A DNA stretch of 64,000 nt, from the NCBI RefSeq assembly GCF_015223105.1, contig NZ_JADFTZ010000003.1, forward strand, positions 62,001 through 126,000, given 5' to 3'. The translations under genes were made by a program, and so were the position numbers. Positions 16,227 to 27,574 of this stretch are shown piece after piece (position 1 is the first letter of the stretch; every line of letters starts with the position of its first letter). Origin of the DNA: Flavobacterium proteolyticum (lineage in GTDB: Bacteria > Bacteroidota > Bacteroidia > Flavobacteriales > Flavobacteriaceae). The notes under the pieces were generated by a model that saw only the letters and a list, made by a program, of their open reading frames with translations, was not told the DNA's origin and did not search any database.

Positions 16227-17603
16227 ATGAAAAAATTACTAACTATTTCAGGATTATTGCTATCTCTGCTAGTATCTGCTCAGGGTTCGCCTGATTACGG
16301 TGGAGGTTTAAAATTCAATTTAAATCCAGAAGGAACCAAATACATGCGCTTTATTGCATGGAATCAAGTTTGGCTTCGTTCAACCGATTTGAATCCGGGT
16401 TCAATGATTGGAGACGAATCCGTTTCTAGTCATGAAGATGCAGGCTTACGTCGTTTACGATTATTAGCTTATGCACAAATTTCTCCACGTTATATGATTT
16501 TGACTCATATAGGGATAAACAATCAAACTTTTATTAATGGTGGTGCTTCAGGTTCGGCTGGAACTGGTGGCTATGGCGCTGGAAAAAAACCAGGTTTATT
16601 CTTTCATGATGCATGGAATGAATACGCTGTAGTTTTACCTAAAGAATCAAAACCCTTTAGTTTGTCAGTAGGAGCTGGATTGCATTATTATATGGGATTA
16701 TCTCGTATGACAATGTCATCTACTTTAAATTATTTAACTATTGATGCACCAATTTTCAACTGGCCTTTGATTGAGAATTCAGATCAGTTTGCTAGACAAA
16801 TTGGAATTTTTGCAAAAGGTAAATACAATAAATTCGAATATCGTTTTAGTATCAATAAACCTTTTGCAACAAATCAAACACCAACAAATGTTACCGATGC
16901 GAGTATTGCAAAAGCTGTTGATAATAACAATACTACACAGTGGTCTAAAGCAGGTTATGTGGAATATCAATTCTTTGATAAAGAAGCTAACTTTTTACCT
17001 TACAAAGTGGGAACTTATTTAGGAACTAAAAAAATGTTCAACATTGGAGCTGGTTTTTATAATGCACCAAAAGGAACCCAAACTTCTGTAAATGGTGTAA
17101 TTAAAGAACATGCTATTAGTTTATTTGCTGGAGATGTTTTCTTAGATATGCCAATTGGTGCTAAAGAGAAAAAAATGGCAATTACCGCTTACAGTGTTTT
17201 CTATAATTATGATTTCGGACCTAATTATTTAAGAAACCTTGGAATTATGAATGAAGGGGTTATGGATCCTACTTTTACAGGTTCAACAGCATTAGCGGGA
17301 GCAGGAAATTTGCAACCAATGGTAGGAACAGGAAATATTTGGTATACACAAGCGGGTGTTTTATTACCAAATAAAAATGAAAAACCAAAAGTAAGAATTC
17401 AGCCATTTGGAGCGTATACTTATAAAAACTTTGATGCACTAGAAAAAGCAAGTAGTCAATTTGATTTAGGAGCGAACTTTTTCTTAGATGGTCACCATGC
17501 CAAAATTACTACACAATATTCAACACGTCCAGTTTACACAGCAGTTGACAAAATTGATAAATACAAAGGTGAATTCATCATACAATTACAAATCTATTTA
17601 TAA
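16227..17603 (+). CDS. Outer-membrane porin-like beta-barrel protein
   Basis: 458 aa with a signal peptide (MKKLLTISGLLLSLLVSAQG). The rest is alternating polar and aromatic beta-strands and it ends in the outer-membrane pattern FIIQLQIYL. Gly-rich loop near residues 109-120. No enzyme motif. It lies 20 bases before an MHS-family inner-membrane transporter, so the pair probably brings a small organic acid across both membranes. The specific substrate is not visible. Confidence 0.75.
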   Translation: MKKLLTISGLLLSLLVSAQGSPDYGGGLKFNLNPEGTKYMRFIAWNQVWLRSTDLNPGSMIGDESVSSHEDAGLRRLRLLAYAQISPRYMILTHIGINNQTFINGGASGSAGTGGYGAGKKPGLFFHDAWNEYAVVLPKESKPFSLSVGAGLHYYMGLSRMTMSSTLNYLTIDAPIFNWPLIENSDQFARQIGIFAKGKYNKFEYRFSINKPFATNQTPTNVTDASIAKAVDNNNTTQWSKAGYVEYQFFDKEANFLPYKVGTYLGTKKMFNIGAGFYNAPKGTQTSVNGVIKEHAISLFAGDVFLDMPIGAKEKKMAITAYSVFYNYDFGPNYLRNLGIMNEGVMDPTFTGSTALAGAGNLQPMVGTGNIWYTQAGVLLPNKNEKPKVRIQPFGAYTYKNFDALEKASSQFDLGANFFLDGHHAKITTQYSTRPVYTAVDKIDKYKGEFIIQLQIYL

Positions 17604-17623
17604 CAAACTAATACAATTAAATT

Positions 17624-19165
17624 ATGAGCGATAACAAATCATCAAAAGGAATCTGGAAAGTTATTTCAGCTTCCTCAATGGGAACAATGATTGAATGGTA
17701 TGACTTCTATATTTTTGGAAGTTTAGCAGTAGTATTATCTACTAAATTTTTCCCATCTGACAATCCAACAGCAGCATTTTTATCAACATTAGCTACATTT
17801 GCTGCAGGTTTCGTAGTTCGTCCGTTTGGAGCCCTTTTCTTTGGAAGATTAGGAGATTTAATTGGAAGAAAGTATACTTTCATGGTAACTTTAATGTTAA
17901 TGGGAGGAGCTACTTTTGTAATTGGTTGTATTCCAAGTTTTGAAACCATTGGTTATGCAGCACCGGTTATAGTTTTAATTCTTCGTTTACTTCAAGGTTT
18001 AGCTCTTGGTGGTGAATATGGTGGAGCCGCAACTTATGTAGCCGAACACGCTCCAAAAAACGAAAAAGGATATTGGACTTCTTGGATTCAAACTACTGCG
18101 ACTGTAGGTTTGTTTATTTCCTTAATGGTAATCTTACTTACTAAAGGATTAATGTCTAAAGAAGCGTTTGATGAGTGGGGTTGGAGAGTACCGTTTTGGG
18201 TTTCAATTTTAATGGTTTATGTTTCGTTCTTGATTCGTAAAAACATGCACGAATCGCCAGCTTTCGCGAAAGCAAAATCTGAGGGTAAAACATCTACAAA
18301 TCCATTGAAAGAGAGTTTTGGGAATAAATTCAATTTAAAATTTGTTCTTTTAGCATTATTTGGTGCAACAATGGGTCAAGGAGTTGTTTGGTATACGGGA
18401 CAATTTTATGCGATGAACTTCTTGAAAACAGTTCAAAGTATTGATTCTTCTCAAGTAGATACATTATTAGGAATTGCACTTTTATTAGGTACACCATTTT
18501 TCGTATTCTTTGGATGGTTGAGTGATAAAGTAGGAAGAAAAGTGATTATGATGAGTGGTATGTTGATTGCTATATTAGCGTATCGCCCAATTTATAGAGC
18601 CATGTATGCCTCAACAGATTTGACTTTAAAAACTGAAATCGTTGAGAAAACTAAAGTAGTTCCTTCTTTAAAAGAAATTGATGCTACAAAAATGGATTCT
18701 ATCTATACTACAACAAAAGCTTATACCGATGGAACAACCGTGGAAGAAATCAAAACTATCCATTTTGAAAGTGGAAAAGTTATGCTGGATGACAAAGGAA
18801 AAGACAAAGTAGAAACCAAAGTAACCAAAATGATTAACAATAGCGATCGTTGGTTCTTAGTATTAATGGTATTCATTCAGGTGATTTTTGTAACAATGGT
18901 TTATGGTCCAATTGCTGCATTCCTTGTAGAAATGTTCCCTGTTAAGATTAGATATACCTCAATGTCCTTGCCATATCACGTAGGAAATGGTATATTTGGT
19001 GGATTACTTCCAGCTATTTCAACCTATTTCGTTACTACTTCTAAAGAGGCAGGAGATGTAGAGTTTTATTTAGAAGGACTTTGGTATCCAATTGGAATAG
19101 CAGCTATATGTTTCGTAATTGGAATGATTTACATTGATAGAAAAATTAATACACTTCACGACTAA
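17624..19165 (+). CDS. MHS-family (metabolite:H+ symporter) MFS transporter with large periplasmic insert
   Basis: 513 aa, 12 membrane spans. MHS signatures: MIEWYDFYIFG near residue 25, GRLGDLIGRK in loop 2-3, RLLQGLALGGEYGGAA, and GWLSDKVGRK in loop 8-9. About 80 mostly charged residues (326-405) sit between TM9 and TM10, which topology places in the periplasm; usual MHS proteins such as ProP or ShiA have a short loop there. Substrates of the family are carboxylates, aromatic acids and compatible solutes. Position between a porin and acyl-CoA synthetase genes suggests a carboxylate. Confidence 0.87.
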   Translation: MSDNKSSKGIWKVISASSMGTMIEWYDFYIFGSLAVVLSTKFFPSDNPTAAFLSTLATFAAGFVVRPFGALFFGRLGDLIGRKYTFMVTLMLMGGATFVIGCIPSFETIGYAAPVIVLILRLLQGLALGGEYGGAATYVAEHAPKNEKGYWTSWIQTTATVGLFISLMVILLTKGLMSKEAFDEWGWRVPFWVSILMVYVSFLIRKNMHESPAFAKAKSEGKTSTNPLKESFGNKFNLKFVLLALFGATMGQGVVWYTGQFYAMNFLKTVQSIDSSQVDTLLGIALLLGTPFFVFFGWLSDKVGRKVIMMSGMLIAILAYRPIYRAMYASTDLTLKTEIVEKTKVVPSLKEIDATKMDSIYTTTKAYTDGTTVEEIKTIHFESGKVMLDDKGKDKVETKVTKMINNSDRWFLVLMVFIQVIFVTMVYGPIAAFLVEMFPVKIRYTSMSLPYHVGNGIFGGLLPAISTYFVTTSKEAGDVEFYLEGLWYPIGIAAICFVIGMIYIDRKINTLHD

Positions 19166-19177
19166 AAAATAATAATC

Positions 19178-19393
19178 ATGAACACAGTAAAAAAATATTT
19201 AGGAATCGTATGGATAGCACTTGCAGTTGCAATAGCCTATTTTTCGATTGGAATTTTTGGAGGGAAGTTAACTTCAGGAAAACAAGATGATTTAGTTTTT
19301 GGAATTATTGTTTTCTTTATACTTTTACCAATGGTTGTTACCGGATTAACTATTTTTGGTTGGTATGCAATCACGGACGAATATGAAGATTAA
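19178..19393 (+). CDS. Small two-span membrane protein
   Basis: 71 aa with hydrophobic segments at about 9-29 and 40-63 and an acidic end (DEYED). It lies 12 bases after the MHS transporter and before a terminator-like hairpin. Possibly a transporter accessory subunit; no function can be assigned from sequence. Confidence 0.65.
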   Translation: MNTVKKYLGIVWIALAVAIAYFSIGIFGGKLTSGKQDDLVFGIIVFFILLPMVVTGLTIFGWYAITDEYED

Positions 19394-19417
19394 TTAAAAA
19401 AAATATCCTTAACTTAG

Positions 19418-19442
19418 AAGCTCTTATTTTAAATAAGGGCTT
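19418..19442 (+). terminator. Hairpin with T-rich tail after the transporter genes
   Basis: AAGCTCTTATTT (19418-19429) pairs with AAATAAGGGCTT (19431-19442), with one G-T wobble, followed by TTAGGTTTT. It may separate the porin/MHS unit from the kinase unit or attenuate between them. Confidence 0.6.
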
Positions 19443-19468
19443 TTAGGTTTTATAAATATTAATAAAAG

Positions 19469-19663
19469 ATGAAAAAAAGACATCAACAAAAATTGGTAGT
19501 TTTATCGTTGTTACTGTTATTGGTATTGAATTTACCAATCGTTTTACTCTTTGACAGTGCTGATAATGTGTTGGGATTTCCAGTAATCTACATTTATATT
19601 TTTTCAGTTTGGTTGTTTTCAGTTTTAATGTCTTGGATTGTAGTACAACGTTATTATGAATAG
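19469..19663 (+). CDS. Small membrane protein coupled to the transporter-kinase gene
   Basis: 64 aa, two hydrophobic segments separated by FDSADNVLGFP. Its last 8 bases overlap the start of the next gene (ATGAATAG at 19656-19663), which suggests translational coupling. Small proteins of this size often precede sodium/solute symporters (DUF3311/YhdT-like role), but I cannot place it in a named family. Confidence 0.65.
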   Translation: MKKRHQQKLVVLSLLLLLVLNLPIVLLFDSADNVLGFPVIYIYIFSVWLFSVLMSWIVVQRYYE

Positions 19664-22349
19664 TGCGATTCTTTTACTTATTCTCTTAGGCTACTTGGGT
19701 ATTCTTTTTTTTATTGCACATTGGGCAGAGAAAAAAGAAAACATCAAATGGACTAATAATTCGTACATCTATTCTTTATCGCTAGCTGTGTATTGTACGG
19801 CTTGGACTTATTATGGAAGTATTGGAGTTGCTGCTAATTCAGGTTTAGGATATTTGCCTATTTATATTGGACCCATCATTATTATTCCAGCTTGGATTAT
19901 TATTTTAAAGAAAATCATTCGCATTTCTCGTGTGAATAAAATTTCAAGTATTGCCGATTTTATTTCGCTGCGTTACGGAAATAGTCGTTTTTTAGGTGCG
20001 ATTGTAACTGTGGTTTGTATTTCGGGAATATTACCTTACATAGCACTTCAGTTAAAAGCGATTTCGGAAACATTTCATATTGTAACTCAAACTAATACAA
20101 ATTCTTATATTTTTGATGACACCACAACTTATGTTGCGATTGCCTTAGCTTTATTTGCTTCTTATTACGGAACTCGATACGTAGATGCATCCGAAAAAAG
20201 AAAAGGAATAGTCACTGCCGTTGCTTTAGAAAGTATCCTTAAGTTAGTTTTTTTCTTAATTGTTGGAGTTTACGTAACCTTCTTCGTTTTTGATGGTTAT
20301 GATGATATCTATGCGAAAGCTTCTCTTTTAGGAAACTTTAAAGAAAAAAACATCATTGGCGGATTAGAACAAGGATTAAACTGGTTCTTTTTGAGTATGG
20401 TTTCACTTTTTGCTATTTTCTTATTGCCAAGACAATTTCAAATGTCGGTGGTAGAAAATAATAGAGAACGTCATGTAAAAACCGCGATTTGGTTGTTTCC
20501 ATTGTATTTATTATTGTTCAATATTTTTGTCTATCCCATTGCTTGGGGCGGAAATGTATTGTTTGATGGAAAAAATGTCAATGCAGACACATATTCGCTT
20601 TTAATTCCGCAATTTTTTGATAATCAAATACTAACAGTTTTGGTTTTCCTTGGCGGATTTTCAGCAGCAATATCAATGATTGTCGTTTCGAGTATTAGTT
20701 TATCTACAATGTTGAGTAATAACTTGTTAATTCCGTATACTTTCTTAGGAAAATTAAAAAATGAAGAACAAATCATCAACAACAAAAAGATTGTCAACAT
20801 TCGTAAAATCGGAATCTTTTCATTAATTATAGCGGCTTATTTCATTTACCGATTCTTCGCATTAGATTATAGTTTGGTTTCTATCGGATTGATTTCCTTT
20901 GTAATTATTGCCCAATTAGCGCCAGCATTTTTCGGAGCCGTTTTCTGGAGAAGAGGTTCAAGATTAGGTGCTATTTACGGAATTTTAATCGGATTTTTAA
21001 TTTGCATTTATACCTTGTTATTACCTTATGCCATTGGCTTAACCAACGATGAAAGTTCGTTTGTATCCGAAGGTTTTATGAAAATTGGGTTGTTAAAACC
21101 GTTCCAACTTTTTGGATTGGATTATTTGCAACCGGTTCCTCATGCCTTATTTTGGAGTATGTTATTTAACACCTTGACTTATTTCGCAGTTTCAGTGAGT
21201 TTTAAAGGAAATTATCGCGAACGCAATTATGCCGAAATGTACGTTGACATCGATAAATACAGCACAAATCACGAGAATGCATTCGTTTGGAAAGGAACCG
21301 CTTATACGCGTGATATAGAAAAAGTATTGATTCGATTTTTAGGTGAAGAACGTACCAAACGCGCTATGAATATTTTCAATGTGAAGTACAACGTCGATAA
21401 AGATCAAGAATTGGCCGATGCAAGATTAGTAAAGTTTGCAGAGAATTTATTAACGGGTCATATTGGAACGGCTTCAGCTCGAATTCTAATTTCGAGTGTG
21501 GTTAAGGAAGAAAAAGTTACTTTACCTGAAGTTTTGAAAATTCTTGAAGAATCTAAAGAAAATATCACCATCAACAAAAAATTGACGGAAACCTCAAACC
21601 AACTCCAAAAAATTACTTCTGAATTACAAAAAGCCAATGAAACGTTGGTTCGAAAAGACGTTCAAAAAGACGAATTTTTAGATACCGTAACACACGAACT
21701 TCGTACGCCAATTACCGCTATTCGTGCTGCGAGTGAGATTTTACACGATGATGACGAAATTCCAGAAGAACTTCGAAAACAGTTTTTGCAAAACATCATT
21801 TCCGAATCCGACCGTTTGAATCGTTTGATTGATAAAATTTTGGATTTAGAAAAGTTTGAAACTGGAAAACAAACCATTCATCCAAGTCAAAACAACCTAA
21901 TTGCAACGATTGAACATTCGATTGAACCGCTAAAACAATTGATAAAAAATAAAAATATTAGCGTTTATGTTGAAAGTAAAGACACCGTTTGGGCTTATTA
22001 TGATGAAGATAGAATCATTCAAGTTGTTACTAATCTATTATCAAACGCCATAAAATTTTGTCCAGAAACCGATGGTTTAATCACGATTCAAGTTAAAAAG
22101 AAAGATAATTTTATAGAAACATTGGTGCAAGACAACGGAAAAGGTATTAATCCTAACGATTTTGACGTTATATTTGACAAATTTTATCAAGCGTCCAACC
22201 AGAATTTCAAAAAACCTGTGGGTAGCGGATTAGGATTGGCCATTTGTAAACAAATTATTGAACATCACAAAGGTAAAATTTGGGTAGAACCAAGTGTTAA
22301 AGGCGCTTGCATTGTATTTACTTTACCGATAAAAAATATTGAAAATTAA
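19656..22349 (+). CDS. Sodium/solute symporter-type sensor histidine kinase, CbrA-like
   Basis: 897 aa. Residues 1 to about 500 are a 13-span SSS transporter domain (SVAVY-like SLAVYCTAWTYYGSIG, SSIADFISLRYG, LPRQFQMSVVENN). A cytoplasmic linker, likely a coiled coil near 620-665, follows. The kinase has an H box at about 678-690 (VTHELRTPITAI), N box (NLLSNAIKF) and G boxes (DNGKGI, GSGLGLAI). Such proteins may transport and sense the same solute; in Pseudomonas, CbrA senses histidine and carbon/nitrogen state. The neighbouring acetate/propionate-type ligases suggest a short carboxylate here. Its partner is the receiver gene 6 bases downstream. Confidence 0.9.
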   Translation: MNSAILLLILLGYLGILFFIAHWAEKKENIKWTNNSYIYSLSLAVYCTAWTYYGSIGVAANSGLGYLPIYIGPIIIIPAWIIILKKIIRISRVNKISSIADFISLRYGNSRFLGAIVTVVCISGILPYIALQLKAISETFHIVTQTNTNSYIFDDTTTYVAIALALFASYYGTRYVDASEKRKGIVTAVALESILKLVFFLIVGVYVTFFVFDGYDDIYAKASLLGNFKEKNIIGGLEQGLNWFFLSMVSLFAIFLLPRQFQMSVVENNRERHVKTAIWLFPLYLLLFNIFVYPIAWGGNVLFDGKNVNADTYSLLIPQFFDNQILTVLVFLGGFSAAISMIVVSSISLSTMLSNNLLIPYTFLGKLKNEEQIINNKKIVNIRKIGIFSLIIAAYFIYRFFALDYSLVSIGLISFVIIAQLAPAFFGAVFWRRGSRLGAIYGILIGFLICIYTLLLPYAIGLTNDESSFVSEGFMKIGLLKPFQLFGLDYLQPVPHALFWSMLFNTLTYFAVSVSFKGNYRERNYAEMYVDIDKYSTNHENAFVWKGTAYTRDIEKVLIRFLGEERTKRAMNIFNVKYNVDKDQELADARLVKFAENLLTGHIGTASARILISSVVKEEKVTLPEVLKILEESKENITINKKLTETSNQLQKITSELQKANETLVRKDVQKDEFLDTVTHELRTPITAIRAASEILHDDDEIPEELRKQFLQNIISESDRLNRLIDKILDLEKFETGKQTIHPSQNNLIATIEHSIEPLKQLIKNKNISVYVESKDTVWAYYDEDRIIQVVTNLLSNAIKFCPETDGLITIQVKKKDNFIETLVQDNGKGINPNDFDVIFDKFYQASNQNFKKPVGSGLGLAICKQIIEHHKGKIWVEPSVKGACIVFTLPIKNIEN

Positions 22350-22355
22350 GAGAAA

Positions 22356-22718
22356 ATGAAGAAGATTTTAATAGTAGACGACGAACCAAACATCGTAATG
22401 ACACTTGAATATACGTTCAAGAAAAGTAATTACGAAGTTTTCATAGCCCGAGATGGACAAGAAGCTTTAGATATTTTAAAAACCAATTTTCCTGATGTTA
22501 TCATCTTGGATATTATGATGCCTATGGTTGATGGTTTTGCTACTTTGGAACAAATCAGAAAAGATGACAATTTACAACATACCAAAGTCATGTTTTTATC
22601 CGCAAAAAACAAAGAGAGCGATATTGAAAAAGGATTAGCTCTTGGTGCCGATGCTTATATGACGAAACCTTTTTCAATTAAAAAAGTAGTGGAAAAAGTG
22701 GAGGAGTTGCTGGGTTAA
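22356..22718 (+). CDS. Stand-alone response-regulator receiver domain
   Basis: 120 aa, only a CheY-like receiver: acidic pair D9/D10, phospho-acceptor D53 in VIILDIMMP, and K105 in TKPFS. No DNA-binding or enzymatic output domain follows. It lies 6 bases after the symporter-kinase gene, so it is the likely phosphoryl acceptor. How the signal reaches the promoters is not evident; it must act through protein contact or a phosphorelay. Confidence 0.92.
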   Translation: MKKILIVDDEPNIVMTLEYTFKKSNYEVFIARDGQEALDILKTNFPDVIILDIMMPMVDGFATLEQIRKDDNLQHTKVMFLSAKNKESDIEKGLALGADAYMTKPFSIKKVVEKVEELLG

Positions 22719-22721
22719 AAT

Positions 22722-22792
22722 TTGGGCGTTCTTCGCTGATGCGAGCGGGCTTTACGCACTCGCTTTAATTAAAATCCTTAGGTATTTTAATT
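22722..22792. repeat. Intergenic patch with two inverted repeats
   Basis: GGGCGTT then GCGAG (22741-22745)/CTCGC (22759-22763) form a GC-richer patch. AATTAAAAT (22767-22775) pairs exactly with ATTTTAATT (22784-22792). The patch resembles degenerate interspersed repeats; the second hairpin may act as a weak terminator for the receiver gene. The rest of the gap to 22983 shows only the CTATA..TTTAGCAA motif. Confidence 0.45.
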
Positions 22793-22892
22793 AAGAGCTC
22801 AAACAATTGCTGAAATCCTTAACGCAAACTGCTTTTCAATTAGAAACTCTGTTTCATCTAATTTCGATGTTCTAATTTCTAATTTCTTTTAT

Positions 22893-22909
22893 CTATACCT
22901 ATTTAGCAA
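22893..22909 (+). promoter_or_regulatory. 17-bp motif shared by both acyl-CoA synthetase promoters
   Basis: CTATACCTATTTAGCAA lies 75 bases before the start codon of the PrpE-like gene. It matches the copy at 24923-24939 at 16 of 17 positions. It could be an operator or part of a promoter. Confidence 0.5.
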
Positions 22910-22983
22910 TATTAATTCATTTAGCATTATTTTATTTTCTACATTTACTAAAGAAAATAAATCACATAAATTGAATAATACAA

Positions 22984-24879
<1,896 letters not shown>

Positions 24880-24922
24880 GATTTTGAAGCTAATTACTAT
24901 TCACTTTTCACCAATCACTTAA

Positions 24923-24939
24923 CTATATCTATTTAGCAA
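24923..24939 (+). promoter_or_regulatory. Second copy of the shared synthetase-promoter motif
   Basis: CTATATCTATTTAGCAA lies 67 bases before the Acs start, nearly identical in sequence and distance to the copy before the PrpE-like gene. A weak -7 candidate, TATCTTTA, follows at 24970-24977. Confidence 0.5.
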
Positions 24940-25005
24940 GAAATTATAAAATTCTTAAAACAGATTAGTTATCTTTACATTATCAATTAAAAATAAAGCT
25001 AAAAA

Positions 25006-26913
25006 ATGAGTTATTATAAAATTAAAGATTTAGAGAATTACTTTAAAATGTATAAGAAATCGGTGCGCGAACCAAGAAAATTTTGGGATCGTATTGCCGA
25101 TGAGAATTTTACTTGGTATCAAAAATGGGACAAAGTTTTCGAATTTGATATGCAAGAAGCAGAATTCAAATGGTTTTTAAATGCAAAAGTAAACATCACT
25201 AAAAACTGTATCGACAGGCATTTAGCAAAACGTGGTGATAAAACCGCTATTATTTTTGAACCAAATGATCCAAGCGAAGCAGCGCAACATATTTCGTATA
25301 ATGAATTATATGTAAGAGTTTCAAAATTAGCCAATGTTTTACGTGAGCAAGGTATCAAAAAAGGGGATAGAGTTTGTATCTACTTACCAATGATTCCAGA
25401 ATTAGCTGTAGCGGTTTTAGCTTGTGCTCGAATAGGAGCAATACATTCGGTAGTATTTGCTGGATTTTCTTCTTCTGCAGTTGCAGCTCGTATTAATGAT
25501 AGCGAATGTAAAATGGTCATCACTTCTGATGGTAGTTACCGAGGAAATAAAGCTATTGATTTAAAAGGAATAGTTGATGAAGCTTTAGAGAAATGTCCTT
25601 CTGTTGAAACTGTATTGGTAGTTAAGAGAACCAACACAGAAGTTAACATGAAAGAAGGTAGAGATTTATGGTTACAACCTTTAATGGATGCCGCAATTGG
25701 AAACAATGTAGCTGAAATTATGGATGCAGAAGATCCTTTATTTATTTTGTATACTTCTGGTTCAACTGGAAAACCTAAAGGAATGGTTCATTCGACAGCT
25801 GGTTATATGGTTTATACCGCTTATACCTTCAAAAATGTTTTCAATTACGAAGAGAATGATATTTACTGGTGTACGGCTGATATCGGTTGGATTACGGGTC
25901 ACTCTTATATTTTATACGGTCCACTTTTAAATGGTGCAACAACTGTAATTTTTGAAGGAGTTCCATCTTATCCAGATTTCAGTAGATTTTGGGAAGTAAT
26001 TGAAAAACATAATGTTACACAATTCTATACCGCACCAACAGCAATTCGTGCTTTAGCAAAAGAAAGTTTAGATTACGTACAAAGATTCCCATTAAGTTCT
26101 TTAAAAGTTATTGGTTCCGTAGGTGAGCCTATTAATGAGGAAGCTTGGCACTGGTACAACGACCACGTAGGAGGAAAGCGTTGTCCATTAGTAGATACTT
26201 GGTGGCAAACCGAAACTGGAGGAATTATGATTTCGCCAATTCCATTTGTAACACCAACAAAACCAACTTATGCTTCGTTACCATTACCTGGAATTCAGCC
26301 TGTTTTAATGGATGAATTGCGTAATGAAATTGAAGGAAATCAAGTAACAGGTGCATTGTGTGTTAAATTTCCTTGGCCTTCGATGGCTAGAACTATTTGG
26401 GGCGATCATCAACGCTATAAAGAAACGTATTTCACTGCTTTTCCAGGAAAATATTTCACAGGAGACGGTGCTCTACGTGATGAAGTAGGATATTACAGAA
26501 TTACGGGTAGAGTAGATGATGTTATTATTGTTTCTGGACATAATTTAGGAACTGCTCCAATTGAAGATGCAATCAACGAACACCCAGCGGTTGCAGAAAG
26601 TGCAATTGTAGGTTTCCCTCATGATATCAAAGGAAATGCCCTTTACGGTTTCATTATCTTAAAAGAAACAGGTGAAGGTCGTGATAGAACTAACTTAGCA
26701 AAAGAGATTAATCAATTGATTTCTGATCAAATTGGTCCAATTGCTAAATTAGATAAAATACAATTTGTGAGTGGTTTACCTAAAACACGTTCTGGTAAAA
26801 TCATGCGAAGAATATTAAGAAAGATTGCTGAAGGAGACTTCTCTAATTTTGGAGATATTTCCACTTTATTGAATCCTGAAATAGTGGAAGAAATTAAAAA
26901 CGGCAAGCTCTAG
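25006..26913 (+). CDS. acs: Acetyl-CoA synthetase
   Basis: 635 aa, the usual length for AMP-forming Acs. ILYTSGSTGKPKGMVHSTAGY is the Acs-type P-loop. The acetyl-pocket Trp is in DTWWQTETGG, and the C-terminal LPKTRSGKIMRRILRKIA carries the catalytic Lys that is reversibly acetylated in this family. It makes acetyl-CoA from acetate, ATP and CoA. It forms the end of a sensing/uptake/activation island and is followed by a strong terminator. Confidence 0.93.
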   Translation: MSYYKIKDLENYFKMYKKSVREPRKFWDRIADENFTWYQKWDKVFEFDMQEAEFKWFLNAKVNITKNCIDRHLAKRGDKTAIIFEPNDPSEAAQHISYNELYVRVSKLANVLREQGIKKGDRVCIYLPMIPELAVAVLACARIGAIHSVVFAGFSSSAVAARINDSECKMVITSDGSYRGNKAIDLKGIVDEALEKCPSVETVLVVKRTNTEVNMKEGRDLWLQPLMDAAIGNNVAEIMDAEDPLFILYTSGSTGKPKGMVHSTAGYMVYTAYTFKNVFNYEENDIYWCTADIGWITGHSYILYGPLLNGATTVIFEGVPSYPDFSRFWEVIEKHNVTQFYTAPTAIRALAKESLDYVQRFPLSSLKVIGSVGEPINEEAWHWYNDHVGGKRCPLVDTWWQTETGGIMISPIPFVTPTKPTYASLPLPGIQPVLMDELRNEIEGNQVTGALCVKFPWPSMARTIWGDHQRYKETYFTAFPGKYFTGDGALRDEVGYYRITGRVDDVIIVSGHNLGTAPIEDAINEHPAVAESAIVGFPHDIKGNALYGFIILKETGEGRDRTNLAKEINQLISDQIGPIAKLDKIQFVSGLPKTRSGKIMRRILRKIAEGDFSNFGDISTLLNPEIVEEIKNGKL

Positions 26914-26933
26914 TTTTTTAGTTTTATTGGTTA

Positions 26934-26961
26934 AAAACTGCTTCAGAAATGGAGCAGTTTT
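26934..26961. terminator. Bidirectional intrinsic terminator
   Basis: AAAACTGCT (26934-26942) pairs with AGCAGTTTT (26953-26961), with T tails on the plus side and a shorter one on the minus side. It lies between convergent acs and the exonuclease gene. Confidence 0.8.
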
Positions 26962-26962
26962 T

Positions 26963-27571
26963 TTATATTTCTAATTTCTTTTTCAATTTTAAGAAAAGTA
27001 ATGCAGTAATAAAAGCATCACCACTTGCCGTGTGTCTATCAGATTTTTTAATTTTATAAATATCGCATAATTCATCTAACGAACTTTGTTGTTCTTGTGG
27101 TAATGATTTTAATTTTTGATACATAACGTCGGTATCCATCGCTTGATTTTCTAATTTTCCTACATTTAAACGATCTAATGCTTGATTAATCATTTCGATA
27201 TCAAAATCTATGTGATGTCCAACTAAAGTTGCATCTTTTATAAAATCTAAAAAGCGAATTATAGCTTCTGCTTCAACTACTTTTTCTTCCTTTCCTTCTT
27301 TTAAAATACCATGTAGAGTAACAGTCTCCGGATTAAAAATATCTTGTTGTAAAAACACTTCTATAAAATCACCAACGATTATTTGGTTGTTTTTTATGGC
27401 TACTGCTCCGATAGATAAAATTCTATCTGTTTTATAATCCAAACCTGTTGTTTCACAATCAAAAACTACAAAACGCTGCTCTTTACTTTGATTTTCATCG
27501 AAGTAACTCAGATACGTTTCCCAAAATTTAGGATAATCTTTAACTATTTTTTTGAACCAATTTAAAGCCAT
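26963..27571 (-). CDS. DnaQ-like 3'-5' exonuclease
   Basis: 202 aa, DEDDh exonuclease fold: VFDCETTGLD (motif I), HHIDFDIEMI (motif II) and HTASGDAFITA (motif III). It is shorter than polymerase epsilon subunits with extra domains. It starts 3 bases after the stop of the cNMP/CBS/DUF294 gene, so they are co-transcribed. I recall DUF294 and DnaQ-like genes as common neighbours of acs and acetate transporters in other bacteria, which suggests a regulatory or nucleotide-turnover role rather than replication proofreading. Confidence 0.87.
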   Translation of the reverse strand: MALNWFKKIVKDYPKFWETYLSYFDENQSKEQRFVVFDCETTGLDYKTDRILSIGAVAIKNNQIIVGDFIEVFLQQDIFNPETVTLHGILKEGKEEKVVEAEAIIRFLDFIKDATLVGHHIDFDIEMINQALDRLNVGKLENQAMDTDVMYQKLKSLPQEQQSSLDELCDIYKIKKSDRHTASGDAFITALLFLKLKKKLEI

Positions 27572-27574
27572 GTT

